Notes under the pieces: generated by a model
What the model saw: only the letters and a program-made list of their open reading frames with translations
What the model was told of the DNA's origin: nothing
The model's database searches: none
Assembly (NCBI GenBank): GCA_947626805.1
Contig: CANQTR010000006.1
Coordinates: 1-45,463, forward strand
Source: an uncultured Clostridia bacterium
GTDB taxonomy: Bacteria > Bacillota > Clostridia > Oscillospirales > CAG-382
Length of the DNA stretch: 45,463 nt
Reading direction: 5' to 3'
Part shown: piece by piece, positions 26,302 to 36,300 of the stretch
Numbering within the stretch: position 1 is the first letter of the stretch
How the letters are laid out: every line of letters starts with the position of its first letter
Position numbers and translations under genes: made by a program

Positions 26302-26892
26302 ATGGATATTACAATTAAGCCGCTCACACCAGAGTTAATTAATGATTATTTCGACTTTTTTGATAACCGAGCTTTTACTGATGATTCTCCGTATCGGTGC
26401 TACTGTCAACTTTACCAAATGACAAAGGAAATGTACCAATCTGAATATAATAACGCTGCCGGAATTGACTATGGTGTTGTATCTCGAAAAATTGCCGAAC
26501 AGCAAATTGTTTCAGGAACTCTGCAAGGTTATCTTGCCTTCGTTGACGATGTTGCTATTGGTTGGTGTAATGCAAACGACAAATCCAACTTTCCTGTTGA
26601 ATCGTGTACCGGTGCGCATTTCTATGCACCGGTAGAAAGATGCGAAAAAGCAGTAGTCTGTTTTGAAATCGCTCCGGATTTTCGCGGCAAAGGAGTGGCT
26701 ACTGCACTGTTGCAAAAAGTTATATCTGATGCGAAAGCCAACGGCTATATCGCTATAGAAAGTTTTCCTGTAATTCGCAGTGAACGATACGAATGGGATT
26801 GTGCCGGACCTATTCGCTTATATGAAAAAGCAGGATTTGTTAAGGTGGCAGAAGAAAAAGATTTTATAGTTATGAGAAAAGAATTACGATAG
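26302..26892 (+). CDS. GNAT family N-acetyltransferase
   Basis: A 196-aa acetyl-CoA dependent acetyltransferase. The acetyl-CoA binding loop is visible in VVCFEIAPDFRGKGVATALL (RGKGVA), followed by the GNAT helix LQKVISDAKANGY and a final strand IRLYEKAGFVKVAEEKDF. The substrate is unknown. The DNA is markedly AT-rich compared with the genes before ssrA and codon use shifts to A/T-ending codons, which suggests recent acquisition. GGAGG precedes the ATG at 26302; an upstream ATG at 26266 lacks one. A TATAAT at 26246-26251 could be its -10 box, without a good -35. Confidence 0.88.
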   Translation: MDITIKPLTPELINDYFDFFDNRAFTDDSPYRCYCQLYQMTKEMYQSEYNNAAGIDYGVVSRKIAEQQIVSGTLQGYLAFVDDVAIGWCNANDKSNFPVESCTGAHFYAPVERCEKAVVCFEIAPDFRGKGVATALLQKVISDAKANGYIAIESFPVIRSERYEWDCAGPIRLYEKAGFVKVAEEKDFIVMRKELR

Positions 26893-26995
26893 TATTTTAC
26901 TGTAATACGCATCCATATAGTTTTACATTTGTGCAAGGGTTCAAACCCCTATTAAAAACTGGCGTAAATATCTTTTTTATAGTCCATAGACACGT

Positions 26996-27029
26996 CGCGG
27001 CAAGTCCTTGTGGCTTGCCGCGATTTTTT
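26996..27029 (+). terminator. Strong terminator between GNAT and patatin-like genes
   Basis: CGCGGCAAG (26996-27004) pairs perfectly with CTTGCCGCG (27014-27022), followed by A and six T. It is the main feature of the 293-bp interval 26893-27185 together with the promoter at 27114-27142; the rest shows no gene. Confidence 0.9.
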
Positions 27030-27113
27030 CAATCGCGGCTTTCGGGCATGACGCTCCTTCTCCGCACAAAGGGCTTACTGTATGCTTGGTGATGTCCGGT
27101 TTTTACGAACCTA

Positions 27114-27142
27114 TTGACAAATTTCTCGTTTGTGCGTATACT
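27114..27142 (+). promoter_or_regulatory. Promoter of the patatin-like gene
   Basis: TTGACA (27114-27119) and TATACT (27137-27142) with a 17-bp spacer. The start would be near 27149, 37 nt before the ATG at 27186. Confidence 0.85.
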
Positions 27143-27185
27143 GTACGTATTTAAAATGACTTTCCGCCGGTAAGGGTGGTGTGCT

Positions 27186-28025
27186 ATGAAAACCGGCATT
27201 ATTGATGTAGGCGGCGGGTTCCGGGGGATTTATGCCTGCGGTGTGCTGGACTACTGTCTGGACCGGAAGATTTCATTTGACCTCGGGGTCGGCGTATCGG
27301 CGGGAAGCGCGAATCTCGCCTCCTTTATCGCCGGTCAAAGAGGGCGCAATTTCACTTTTTATACGAAATACGGCCTCAGGAAGCAGTATGCGAGCGTGGG
27401 AAATTTCCTTCGAAAGCGGTCCTTTATTGATATGGACTACGTCTATAGTACGCTCAGCAATCACGACGGGGAAAATCCCCTTGATTACGACGCTTTGCGG
27501 CAGAATCCGATGGAATTCATCGTGGTCGCGACCAATGCCGAAACCGGCGAGGCGACGTATTTCGAGAAAAAGGATATTCGGCAGGACGAATACGATGTAT
27601 TCAAGGCGTCCTCGTCCATTCCCTTCGTCTGCAAACCCTATTTTGTTCGGGGAACACCCTATTACGACGGAGCGCTCGGCGACCCCGTGCCGGTGGAGAA
27701 GGCGTTCGCTTGCGGGTGCGACCGCGTCGTTGTACTGCTGACCAAACCGGAAAATGTCGTCCGAACCTCCGGGCAGGACGAAAAATTGGCCGCCCGCATT
27801 CGCAAAAAATATCCCCGTGCGGCGGAAAGCATGCGGCAGAGGGCGAACCGATACAACGCGGGCGTCGCGTTGGCGCGGGAATACGCAAGACAGGGAAAAG
27901 CGCTCATCGTTTCGCCGGACGACACCTGCGGCGTCCGTACGCTGTCCCGCGACCCGACCGATATGAAACGGCTTTACGAAAAAGGCTATGCCGACGGGGA
28001 AAGAATCAAATCCTTCCTGTGTTAG
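27186..28025 (+). CDS. Patatin-like phospholipase family protein
   Basis: A 279-aa serine lipase-fold protein. The oxyanion-hole motif GGGFRG (9-14), the nucleophile elbow GVSAG with S38, and the dyad Asp in DGA (D161) are all in place, so activity is expected. It resembles the YjjU/RssA-type bacterial patatins; substrates may be membrane lipids or lysophospholipids. There is no signal peptide, so it is cytoplasmic. AAGGGTGG precedes the ATG. It has its own promoter and terminator and therefore looks independent of the invertible unit next door. Confidence 0.93.
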   Translation: MKTGIIDVGGGFRGIYACGVLDYCLDRKISFDLGVGVSAGSANLASFIAGQRGRNFTFYTKYGLRKQYASVGNFLRKRSFIDMDYVYSTLSNHDGENPLDYDALRQNPMEFIVVATNAETGEATYFEKKDIRQDEYDVFKASSSIPFVCKPYFVRGTPYYDGALGDPVPVEKAFACGCDRVVVLLTKPENVVRTSGQDEKLAARIRKKYPRAAESMRQRANRYNAGVALAREYARQGKALIVSPDDTCGVRTLSRDPTDMKRLYEKGYADGERIKSFLC

Positions 28026-28031
28026 CCGCTA

Positions 28032-28057
28032 TTTTGTAAATTTGAACCCCCTAACGG
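28032..28057 (-). repeat. Left copy of a degenerate inverted repeat flanking the adhesin module
   Basis: Read on the minus strand, CCGTTAGGGGGTTCAA is followed directly by ATTTACAAAA. The same two blocks occur in the plus orientation at 38844-38876, with one mismatch and a 7-nt insertion. Together the copies bracket the invertible unit, TetR, adhesin and sortase genes. Confidence 0.55.
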
Positions 28058-28098
28058 GAAAAAGAAAAATTTGTATCAAACTTACAGGTTTTCGTCAC

Positions 28099-28133
28099 GT
28101 CGGAGCAAAGTTCGCTTTGCTCCGACTTTTTTT
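28099..28133 (+). terminator. Terminator of the patatin-like gene
   Basis: GTCGGAGCAAAG (28099-28110) and CTTTGCTCCGAC (28115-28126) form a perfect 12-bp stem closed by a TTCG tetraloop, followed by seven T. Confidence 0.95.
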
Positions 28134-28136
28134 GCA

Positions 28137-28184
28137 TGAAAAAGTCTGCCGCATTCGTAGTTTTCACGCGTATGCGGTAGACTT
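28137..28184 (-). terminator. Terminator facing the leftward invertible promoter
   Basis: On the minus strand AAGTCTACCGCAT pairs with ATGCGGCAGACTT (28142-28154 with 28172-28184, one GU pair), followed by five T (28139-28143). It lies 22 bp left of the left inverted repeat and would stop any transcript that leaves the invertible segment leftward, about 93 nt after the start. Confidence 0.85.
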
Positions 28185-28205
28185 GTTTTCTTAATATATT
28201 TTCTT

Positions 28206-28224
28206 TTTCACAGAGTTTACAACT
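28206..28224 (+). repeat. Left inverted repeat of the invertible cassette
   Basis: TTTCACAGAGTTTACAACT, 19 nt, matches perfectly the reverse complement of 29644-29662. The match stops sharply on both sides, as expected for recombination sites. A partial copy (TTTCACAGA) occurs again at 28270-28278. Confidence 0.9.
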
Positions 28225-28235
28225 ATACGGATGTC

Positions 28236-28264
28236 ATTATAGCACGACGAAACGCGTTTTTCAA
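28236..28264 (-). promoter_or_regulatory. Outward-facing invertible sigma-A promoter
   Basis: On the minus strand, TTGAAA (28259-28264) and TATAAT (28236-28241) with a 17-bp spacer; start near 28229. The transcript would pass straight through the left inverted repeat. In this orientation it meets the terminator at 28137-28184. After inversion the same start would give a leader of about 47 nt to the TetR ATG. Confidence 0.85.
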
Positions 28265-28456
28265 GGGGTTTCACAGAAAAAACCGCAAAAATTTCGGAGA
28301 AAAATGCCTTCTTTCTTCGTCCTTTTGCGGCGATTGGCGCCCTTTTTTCGTTCCCGCCGTTCCCCGAAAATGACATTCGCCGTCAATGCCGCCGTCACAA
28401 CCTTGTTACATCTTCGGATTAAAATGAAGTCGGCAAACGTAAAGGAGGAACGTTTT

Positions 28457-29569
28457 ATGTCTAAAAAAGGTGAAAATATCTACAAACGCAAGGACGGGCG
28501 CTGGGAGGCGCGGTATATCCGGGGCTACGACTTTTCCGGGCGCGCACGGTACGTTTCCTGCTACGGCAGGACCTACCGGGAGGCGCGGGAAAAGCTGAAC
28601 GCGGCGAAAGCGGCGCTTTTGCAGGGCAATCTTCCCGCTCCCGGCAGTCGCAAGCGATTCGGGACCTATTGCGACGAATGGCTCTGCCTGAACAAAACCC
28701 GGTTCAAAGAATCCACCTACGAAAAATACGAAACGGCGCTGGAAAAGCACATCAAACCGGGTTTGGGCGGGTGCGCGGTGTCGGCGCTGTCTACCGCGCT
28801 GGTCGGGCGGTTCGGGCAGGAGCTGCTGGACGACGGGCTTTCCCCAAAAACGGTGCGGGACATTCTGACCGTCGTCCATGCCGTTTTGGCGTACACGCAA
28901 ACGCAAGAGCCGGGTCTGCACCCGGTCAAGGTCGTTTACCCGAAGGAAAATCGACGGGAGATGCGCGTCCTGTCGCGGGACGAACAGCGAAGATTGACCG
29001 CATACCTGCTCACGGACATGGACGAATGCAAGTTCGGCGTCCTGCTGGCGTTGCTGACGGGATTGCGGGTCGGGGAGGTTTGCGCGCTAAAATGGGGCGA
29101 TATCTCCCTTGCCGAACGCACCCTGACGGTGTCCTCGACCATGCTCCGCCTGAAGGATTACGACGCGTCCGCGCCGCAAAAAACCAAAATCGTGCTGACC
29201 GACCCGAAAACGAGCACTTCCGTGCGGGTGATACCGCTGACCGACTACGCGACGAAACTCTGCCGGCGGTTCCGCGTCAGCGACCCCGACGCGTTCCTTT
29301 TGACCGGCGAAAGCGGGCGGTACGTCGAGCCGCGCACCTTGCAGTACCGACTGGGGAAATATGCGGCGGATTGCGGGCTTGCCGGGGTGCATTTTCACGT
29401 CTTGCGCCACACGTTCGCGACCCGGTGCGTGGAGGTGGGGTTTGAAATCAAGTCGCTGTCCGAAATCCTCGGGCATACCAGCCCGAAGTTCACGCTGGAA
29501 CGGTATGTTCATTCCTCGATGGAGTTGAAACGTACAAACATGGACAAGTTATCGGCGGTCGGGTGCTGA
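28457..29569 (+). CDS. Tyrosine recombinase (integrase/invertase) within inverted repeats
   Basis: A 370-aa site-specific recombinase of the phage/Tn916-integrase type. The N-terminal domain (about 1-60, KGENIYKRKDGRWEARYIRG) is an AP2-like arm-binding domain; a core-binding domain follows (about 65-160). The catalytic residues are complete: R204 (LTGLRVGEV), K251 (DPKTSTSVR), H314 and R317 (HVLRHTF), H340 (ILGHT) and Y350 (LERYVH). The frame is open upstream to 28304, but AAAGGAGG lies 8 nt before the ATG at 28457. No consensus promoter is obvious just upstream. Its location between inverted repeats makes it the probable invertase of this cassette; it may instead derive from an integrative element. 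Confidence 0.92.
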   Translation: MSKKGENIYKRKDGRWEARYIRGYDFSGRARYVSCYGRTYREAREKLNAAKAALLQGNLPAPGSRKRFGTYCDEWLCLNKTRFKESTYEKYETALEKHIKPGLGGCAVSALSTALVGRFGQELLDDGLSPKTVRDILTVVHAVLAYTQTQEPGLHPVKVVYPKENRREMRVLSRDEQRRLTAYLLTDMDECKFGVLLALLTGLRVGEVCALKWGDISLAERTLTVSSTMLRLKDYDASAPQKTKIVLTDPKTSTSVRVIPLTDYATKLCRRFRVSDPDAFLLTGESGRYVEPRTLQYRLGKYAADCGLAGVHFHVLRHTFATRCVEVGFEIKSLSEILGHTSPKFTLERYVHSSMELKRTNMDKLSAVGC

Positions 29570-29606
29570 TTTCCGCCGTCAAAAACCACCGTCAAAAATC
29601 GAGAAA

Positions 29607-29637
29607 AGTCCGCTCCCCGCGGGCTTTTTTCTTTTTT
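29607..29637 (+). terminator. Terminator of the recombinase gene
   Basis: AGTCCGC (29607-29613) pairs with GCGGGCT (29619-29625) around TCCCC, followed by a long T-rich tract. It lies just inside the right inverted repeat and would keep recombinase transcription out of the adhesin operon in the present orientation. Confidence 0.88.
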
Positions 29638-29643
29638 CTGGAG

Positions 29644-29662
29644 AGTTGTAAACTCTGTGAAA
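29644..29662 (-). repeat. Right inverted repeat of the invertible cassette
   Basis: The reverse complement of this 19-nt stretch equals the left repeat at 28206-28224. The TetR start codon lies 24 nt to the right. Confidence 0.9.
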
Positions 29663-29685
29663 GCGGACGGGCGTCATAAAAGAAA

Positions 29686-30315
29686 ATGGTAAAAACCCGC
29701 AAAGAAAACCCAAAAAGGACCGTCGAACCGCGGGACGCGCTGATGGACGCGGTCGTGCGGCTGACCGCAAGAAGCGGCATCGAAAATGTTTCCGTCCGGA
29801 CGGTCATCGCCGAGGCGGAAGGCGTGGGCACGGACGTGTACCTCTACCGCCTGTTCGGCGGGAAGGAAAATCTGCTGTCCGAGGCGTTCCTTCGCGCGGA
29901 CCGAAGGCTTGCGCACGAAACGGAACGTCGTTCGGCGGTGCTTTGGGAGAACAGCCTGCCGTTTGAAAGCCGCGTGCGCTGCCTGTGGAACACGGTCTGG
30001 CACTGGCTCACCGACGGGCACGCCGCGGAATGCGCGTTCCTGACCCGGTACTATTATTGCTCGTTCTGCAGAAACGATACGCTGGAAACGCACCGGGACA
30101 TATGGGAACCGACGGCGGAGAAATGGCAGGACATCTTCCCGCATTCCGACACGGCGCGGCTGGCGGAGGGATTCTTTTCGACCGCGCTGACGGCGGCATT
30201 CCCGGTCTGTCTGGGGCGAATCCCGAACGACGGCACGGCGGAGGAAAACGGATTCCGAATGCTTTGCGGACTGTTCGCTTCTTGGACGAAAAATACCGTT
30301 CCCGCATTTGTATAA
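29686..30315 (+). CDS. TetR/AcrR family transcriptional regulator
   Basis: A 209-aa regulator. The N-terminal helix-turn-helix (about 15-65) reads DALMDAVVRLTARSGIENVS, then VRTVIAEAEGVGTDVYLYRL and FGGKENLLSEAF, the TetR pattern. The C-terminal ligand or dimer domain is not recognisable. No promoter or clear Shine-Dalgarno sequence precedes the ATG in the present orientation; the only nearby promoter is the invertible one. It lies 43 bp upstream of the giant adhesin gene and may tune that operon. The start is uncertain because no better one is available downstream. Confidence 0.85.
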   Translation: MVKTRKENPKRTVEPRDALMDAVVRLTARSGIENVSVRTVIAEAEGVGTDVYLYRLFGGKENLLSEAFLRADRRLAHETERRSAVLWENSLPFESRVRCLWNTVWHWLTDGHAAECAFLTRYYYCSFCRNDTLETHRDIWEPTAEKWQDIFPHSDTARLAEGFFSTALTAAFPVCLGRIPNDGTAEENGFRMLCGLFASWTKNTVPAFV

Positions 30316-30358
30316 ACGGGTTTCGATAGAGCGCTACTTCTGAGGAGGAAACGAAAAA

Positions 30359-33300
30359 ATGTGCGATACAAGGAAAACCGGAAACGCGAAACGCGAGGGG
30401 AAGTCGGGCAGCCGCAAGGTCCGTAGACTGACCTGCCTTTTGCTCTGCCTGTGCATGGTCATGCCCATGTTCCCCGTCTTTCGCGGCTTGTTGTCGGACG
30501 CGCACGCCGTCGGGGCGACGGAACATATCGTTGAAAATTCCCGCGTCGCCGACCCCGACACCATGGATGATTATGTAAACCAACTTCTCAACATGGCGAA
30601 CGGCAGCCGCTACGCCGGGCGCGTCTGGACGGATAAGAGCGTGTTCGCGTACGGGAATGATGATGAACAGGACTGGATAGGCAACGCGCTGTCCTTGCAT
30701 ATGGAAACCGACGGGTATGACGGAAGCGTGGATTTCGACGCCGACTTCGGTCATGTATTTTCCGCGCTCGCAAGTTCACAGGTGGTCAACGAATTTCCGC
30801 CGTCCCCGATTGACCTTGTCATCGTGTTCGATATGTCCGCCTCTATGGGACAAGACACGCGGTTCGGCATTGACGGCGGCAGCAACGCTTTTCAGAAGCA
30901 TAGCGGCGACGGCTGGCCCGCGGAAGGCGTTTTGATGGCGGACAGAATTGAAAACTCCCGTATTCAGCAGACGCTTGACGCGATAAACAAAACCATAGAT
31001 AAACTGATGGAGCAGAACCCCGAAAACCGCGTCGCGGTGTGCTGCTACGGCGCGAACGCGACCGTTATCCTGCCGCTGGCGCACTATATGCACGCGAAAG
31101 GGGCGGACGGGACGCCCGACAAGGAGATTCCGTTCCTGAAAGTCGGCGGAATGGAGACACTCTATTACCCCGGCGACCTCGTATGGAGAGATACGGGGGA
31201 TTCTGTAAACGGGAAAACAATCGAAAACGAAGGCTGGTACTGGGTAAACAACCGCGACACCTGCTATACGGTCGAGGCAAATGCCCTGATGAACGAAAAT
31301 GTTGACGATTGCTCGATGAAAGAGCTTTCGAATGTAGATGACTACGAACCTTACACGACGGTTATCAGCAATAACGTCAACAGCGATAACGTCAAGGCGT
31401 TCCCCGGCGCCGCGAACCCGGCGGAAATAAACCGCGTTTCCGATACCATAAAGGCAAACAGCAAAACCATAAACAACAATGGCAACGGCACAACTGATTA
31501 CGGACCGCGTACCGATAACCTGATTAAAGCCGTGGCGGAGACAGAAGAACTTCATGCGGACGACTATGTGGGCTACTTTACAAACACGCAAGGCGGCATC
31601 TATCTTGCCTACAAGCAACTTGCGGATTCCAAAGCGACGACCTACACCGATATGCTTTCGAACGGAACGAAAAACACCGTCGCCCGAATCCCCGCCGCGA
31701 TCATCATGTCGGACGGCGGCGCGAACTTCGCGTTCAACAATATGGGCGGAACTGTGGATGATTGGAACAAGCGTTACGGTGCTAAAAAAGACGATTCTGT
31801 CGATAATCCAACGGACTTAAGTTCGTATTATTTGAGTGATGATACTTACGGACCGAACGGCGTCCACTACACTATTCGTGAGGAGGATTATAAACATCGC
31901 CTTGGCGGACACGATACTGGCGAAAATCCCGGTAACACCGGTGACGAATGGTATAATGTTTATCTTCCCGGTGATGACACCCTCTTGCCGGGAACGCCCG
32001 GAACAACCACCGAAACCGGCCGCTGGGACGGACTTCACACCCTCTATAACCTCGGTGCGGATTACTATCAGGACGGCACGCTGCAAACCCCGCCGGTTTG
32101 GGATCGCCCGGGTGTGTTATACGCCAATGATGATGATTGGCAGGGTACGCCGGCTACTGTTCTTGAGGTGCTGCTTACCGCTTCCTATATGAATCAAGTG
32201 GTAAAAAAACACTATGAATCGGGATGGGATGACAAGAACGTCTTGCCGGACAGCAAAGCCCCGATGTCGACCTATACGATGAACGTCGACACCAAGAACG
32301 TCCCCCAGTGGGGACGCTGGAGATTGTTCCCCACGCTTGACCCGAAAGACTATCCGCCTGATGATTTGGCAAATCAGGTAAACAACGACCCCCGTGATTT
32401 TGCAGACCAGTATGGAGCGACATATTGGACCGGAAGCGGCTGGGATAATTACCAAAGTATCGTATTCGGTGCAGTCGTGCGAGAATGGGGGGCACTGAAA
32501 GCAAATAAGAAAACCAACCCGTATGTTTCCATGGCGGGCGGTGCACAGGCTGCCGCAGGCGGCATCGCCGCAAAGCTGGATATGACCGCCCAATCCGCCT
32601 ATACCTACCGTTCGGGGGAAACCGTCATAAGCGTAACGCCGGACGAAATTCTCGACAATGTCGCCTACAACAAGGACTTCTTCGACGTCACATCGGACCA
32701 AGTTGACGTGTCCTTTGAGCGAATCCTTTCGGAAATCACGGGCACGGTCTTTACGCCGATTTCCGGCGACAACGACGCGGGCGTGGGGAACTCTATCACC
32801 TATCAGGACCCCATCGGCGACTACATGGAAATCAAGAACCAGTCGTTGAAAACGACGGTCCATGACAGCAGCGCGCCCGCCACCTATGATATGGCGTTGC
32901 TGGTATTCGGTAAAATGCACGGTCTTGTCCGCGCGGGCGTGTACGATTATCAATGGAACGACGATTACATGTCGGTTCCGGAGCACCATGCCGGTACGCA
33001 CGGAGAAACGGCTTTCCCCATGGGCTGGTACAAAGGGGAAAACGGCAAGACGGGCGAAAAAGCCGAGGAAAACCCGGAGACCGGTCTGCCTGTGGGCTGT
33101 GCCACCGCCGAGGAGGCGTGGGCGGCAGGCTGGGTGTACCGTTTTAACTTCAAAACGCTGTTGTCCTACGTTCCGATTGTCGGCGCGCCGGACGACGGCA
33201 TGCCGAACAATCTTTCCGACCAGGTCAAGAACACGGTTTACACCTGCTACCGCTTTGCCGGTTCGAAAACGGAGAGGAACAAACTTCGCCGCAACCCCAT

Positions 33301-36300
33301 TTACGGCGAGGAAATTCCCGACGAACTGGCGGCAAAGTGGGGAAATTATGAAAAAACCGGAGACTATCCCGAAGGCAACGGGGATTACGCGAACGTCCCC
33401 GGCGTATACCGATTGTCGGATATTCGTGTCTGGATTGAGGACACGGGCGACTATATCGACACCGAAGGCGCTATCGCCCCGAACAGCGGGTACAACCGAT
33501 CGCTCTATCTGAATATCCCGGCGGCCGCCGTGCCGACGCAACTTGCCACCATTACGCTGGGGCGGGACGGCGTGCTGTCCTATCTGACCAATCTGGCCAC
33601 CGATAAGGGGCTTGATTACGGGGAACTCCGCAACGTAACGGAGGAGGACAAGGAACGTTTCGCGCTGAAAGCGCAATACGAGGCGTATTCTGCCCAATCC
33701 ACCCCCTTGCGGCTGTTCTACGCCGTAGGGCTGGAGGAGGACCTGATTTTGCGGGACGATACCCCGCAACACAACCAAATCGGTGTGGATTTCAGCAAGA
33801 TTTCCGCGGAATATATCTCTTCGCACACGGTCGAGGGGCAGGATTACGTCTGGTTCATCTCCAATTTCTATTCCGGGACCAATTATACCGACTATGTGAC
33901 GGATACGGCGACGGCGCGCACGCGCGGCGACCCGACCATGACGTTCTCGCCCAGCGCGGAGAACCGCTATTACGTTTTCCAAAAGCCCTTGCCCCTCTAT
34001 GCCCATGCGTACCGTGCGACGGCGGACGGCGCGCTCAAGCCCGTTGACAACGCGGACGGCGTATGGAGCGATACGGACAACCAAAACGGCGGCAACGGCG
34101 CGACAAAATGGGAAAACGATGCGACCGGCGGCGGTCAGTGGACCGGCGGCGAGTATATGGGGACCTATGCGAGCGAGGAGGACTTCCGAAGGGCAAAGGA
34201 AACCCTGACGGTTAAGGACGGCAAGCAATATATTACCGACGGCAAAGGCGTTCAATACCTGTATGTGGAAAACGGCATCGTGTTCCTGGAGCGGGATTTG
34301 ATGGACCACGTGACCTCCAAAGCCGACGGTTCCGGCTTTGAAAGCGGCTCCGTCGCCTTCAATTCCGAGGACTATTTCTTCCTGCTGGTGGAATACTATC
34401 TGCCCGAAGGCGACGTCAATTCCGGGCATGACGACCAAGGTCATACGGTCCCCGATTCCTACGGCGGTCGCATGGTTCAGCGTGCCGTTGCGCGGCGGGG
34501 AAGTGAGTTCGGTTCCGGGTTTGCTTCCGACAACATCGACAACGGCGATATGCTCTGCTGGACGGATATGTCCCATGCAATCGATTTGGAACTCGACTAT
34601 CTCTCCAAGTCCGAAACCGGCGACCTGACGCGCGGCGAGCCGACGTTCGAAAAATTGACCCAAACGGGGGACGAATTAAGGAAATACCTTCGCGATACCT
34701 GCAAAATCAGCAGTGCCGTGCAGGTTCCCGACCCGGACAATCCCGAAAATCAGATTTCCGCGCTGGAACAGCAGGTGAAGTACTGGCAGACCGTGCAGGA
34801 AAACGCGCAAGTGCGTGCCGCATTGGAATCGGCGCGGGAAAAAGCCGCGAGCGAAGGCGGTTTGAACGCGAGCAACTTCAACGACTACTTCCAATTCGCG
34901 GTATCGGCGCGACCGGGCGGTATCCGTTCCGGCGATATGTCCAACAACCGCCACGCAAAGACCGATAACGCGACCGGCACCGCCAACAACTACTACGTTC
35001 CCACGGTATCCGATAACTCCGGCACCGACGACGACATCATTCTGAATAACTACATGGGCAACAACGGTCGTTTGGAAATCGCAAACCAGATGCTCCACGT
35101 GACCAAACTGCTCGAGCCGCCCGCGGGATTTGCATTGTCGGAGGAACAAAAGGACGAGGAATTCAACTACCAAATCTATGTGCAGGGCGTCACCGGGACC
35201 CGTAGCGCCATGCTGACCCAGTACAACGAGTACGGAAAGGTTTGGGAGCGCCGTTTGGCGTATATCGACGTGCTGACCGACAACAGCGACCTCGTTCTCG
35301 ACAACAGTTCTCGCCGCGCGCTTTTCGACGTGAGCGTGGTAAACGGCAGGGAAACCGCAAGGCAGGTTGTGACGAATGACGCGGGCGCATACGTCTACGC
35401 CGACGACGACGGCAACCCGACGGAGGAAATATGCGCGGCGAAAGACCTGTACTATATGTATCTGCCGTCCAACGGCACGGGCGGCGGCGCCGCGCATACC
35501 CGCCGGCTCTACCAGGATCCGCAATACGACGGGACGGCGGACGGGTATACCTCGTCGAATGCGTTTGACAAAAACGGACGTACCACCTTCTTCGCCCCGG
35601 GAGCGCGGGAGGAAACGACCGAAGAACCCGGCGCGCCCAACCGCAACAGTTACCGCGATTCCTCGAAATATGCAAATCGCCCCGCCGGTACCAGAACCTA
35701 CTGGGCGATGGACGCGGAACTGATTCCCGTCAGCGAGGTGCAAGCCATGGAGGCGACCGACGAAACGCTCGAAAGCGAGCCCGGCGGAATTTCCGTTCTC
35801 GCGCTGGAAAGCGTCGGCGGCGGCGCGTGGATACACGGCGACAGCTGCACGGCGGAACACAAACATCTGCAGTTCTACACGTTTGTCATTCGCAAACCGA
35901 ACAACGAAACCAGCGAAACCAACTTCTCCTCTCCGTTTATGACCCGTTCGCTTTATATGACGGTGACGCTGGAATTCGGGAAGAACGCCAACAGGAATGA
36001 CGGCGGCGCGGCGGCGGGGACCGCTTTGACGAAGGACGACGTTTACGACCAAATCCTTCCATCTGCCGACCGTCCCGACCTGTTCGGCGATAAGGAATTG
36101 AAAGACATCGCGGCGAACACGGCGGAATTCACGCTGAAACACGGCGAAGGTCTGCTTTTGTCGGGTCTGGATAACCGCGTCGCTTACCGGTTCACGGAAA
36201 AGCTGACCGCCGAACAGCTTGCGAAAGGCTATGCACTCAAGCGAATCAGCCATATCCAGCAACGCGGCTCGGAGAGTATCTACGTCCCCGGCGTGCAGAA

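Larger units (their letters stand above)
28206..29662. mobile_element. Putative self-encoded invertible promoter cassette (inverton)
   Basis: A 1,457-bp segment bounded by perfect 19-bp inverted repeats. Inside, from left: an outward-facing promoter (28236-28264), a tyrosine recombinase gene (28457-29569) and its terminator (29607-29637). Left of it lies a terminator for the leftward promoter; right of it, 23 bp past the repeat, starts the TetR-adhesin-sortase operon, which has no visible promoter in this orientation. Recombination between the repeats would turn the promoter toward that operon. Invertible promoters with tyrosine recombinases are known from gut bacteria; here the recombinase gene rides inside the flipped DNA. 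Activity is inferred from sequence only. Confidence 0.75.

Noticed and set aside
26925..26965. AAGGGTTCAAACCCCT, resembling a tRNA or tmRNA T-arm
   Set aside because: No acceptor, D or anticodon arm fits upstream, and the stem is only four good pairs. A real attR copy of the ssrA end would match CGCCTCCACCA, which is absent.
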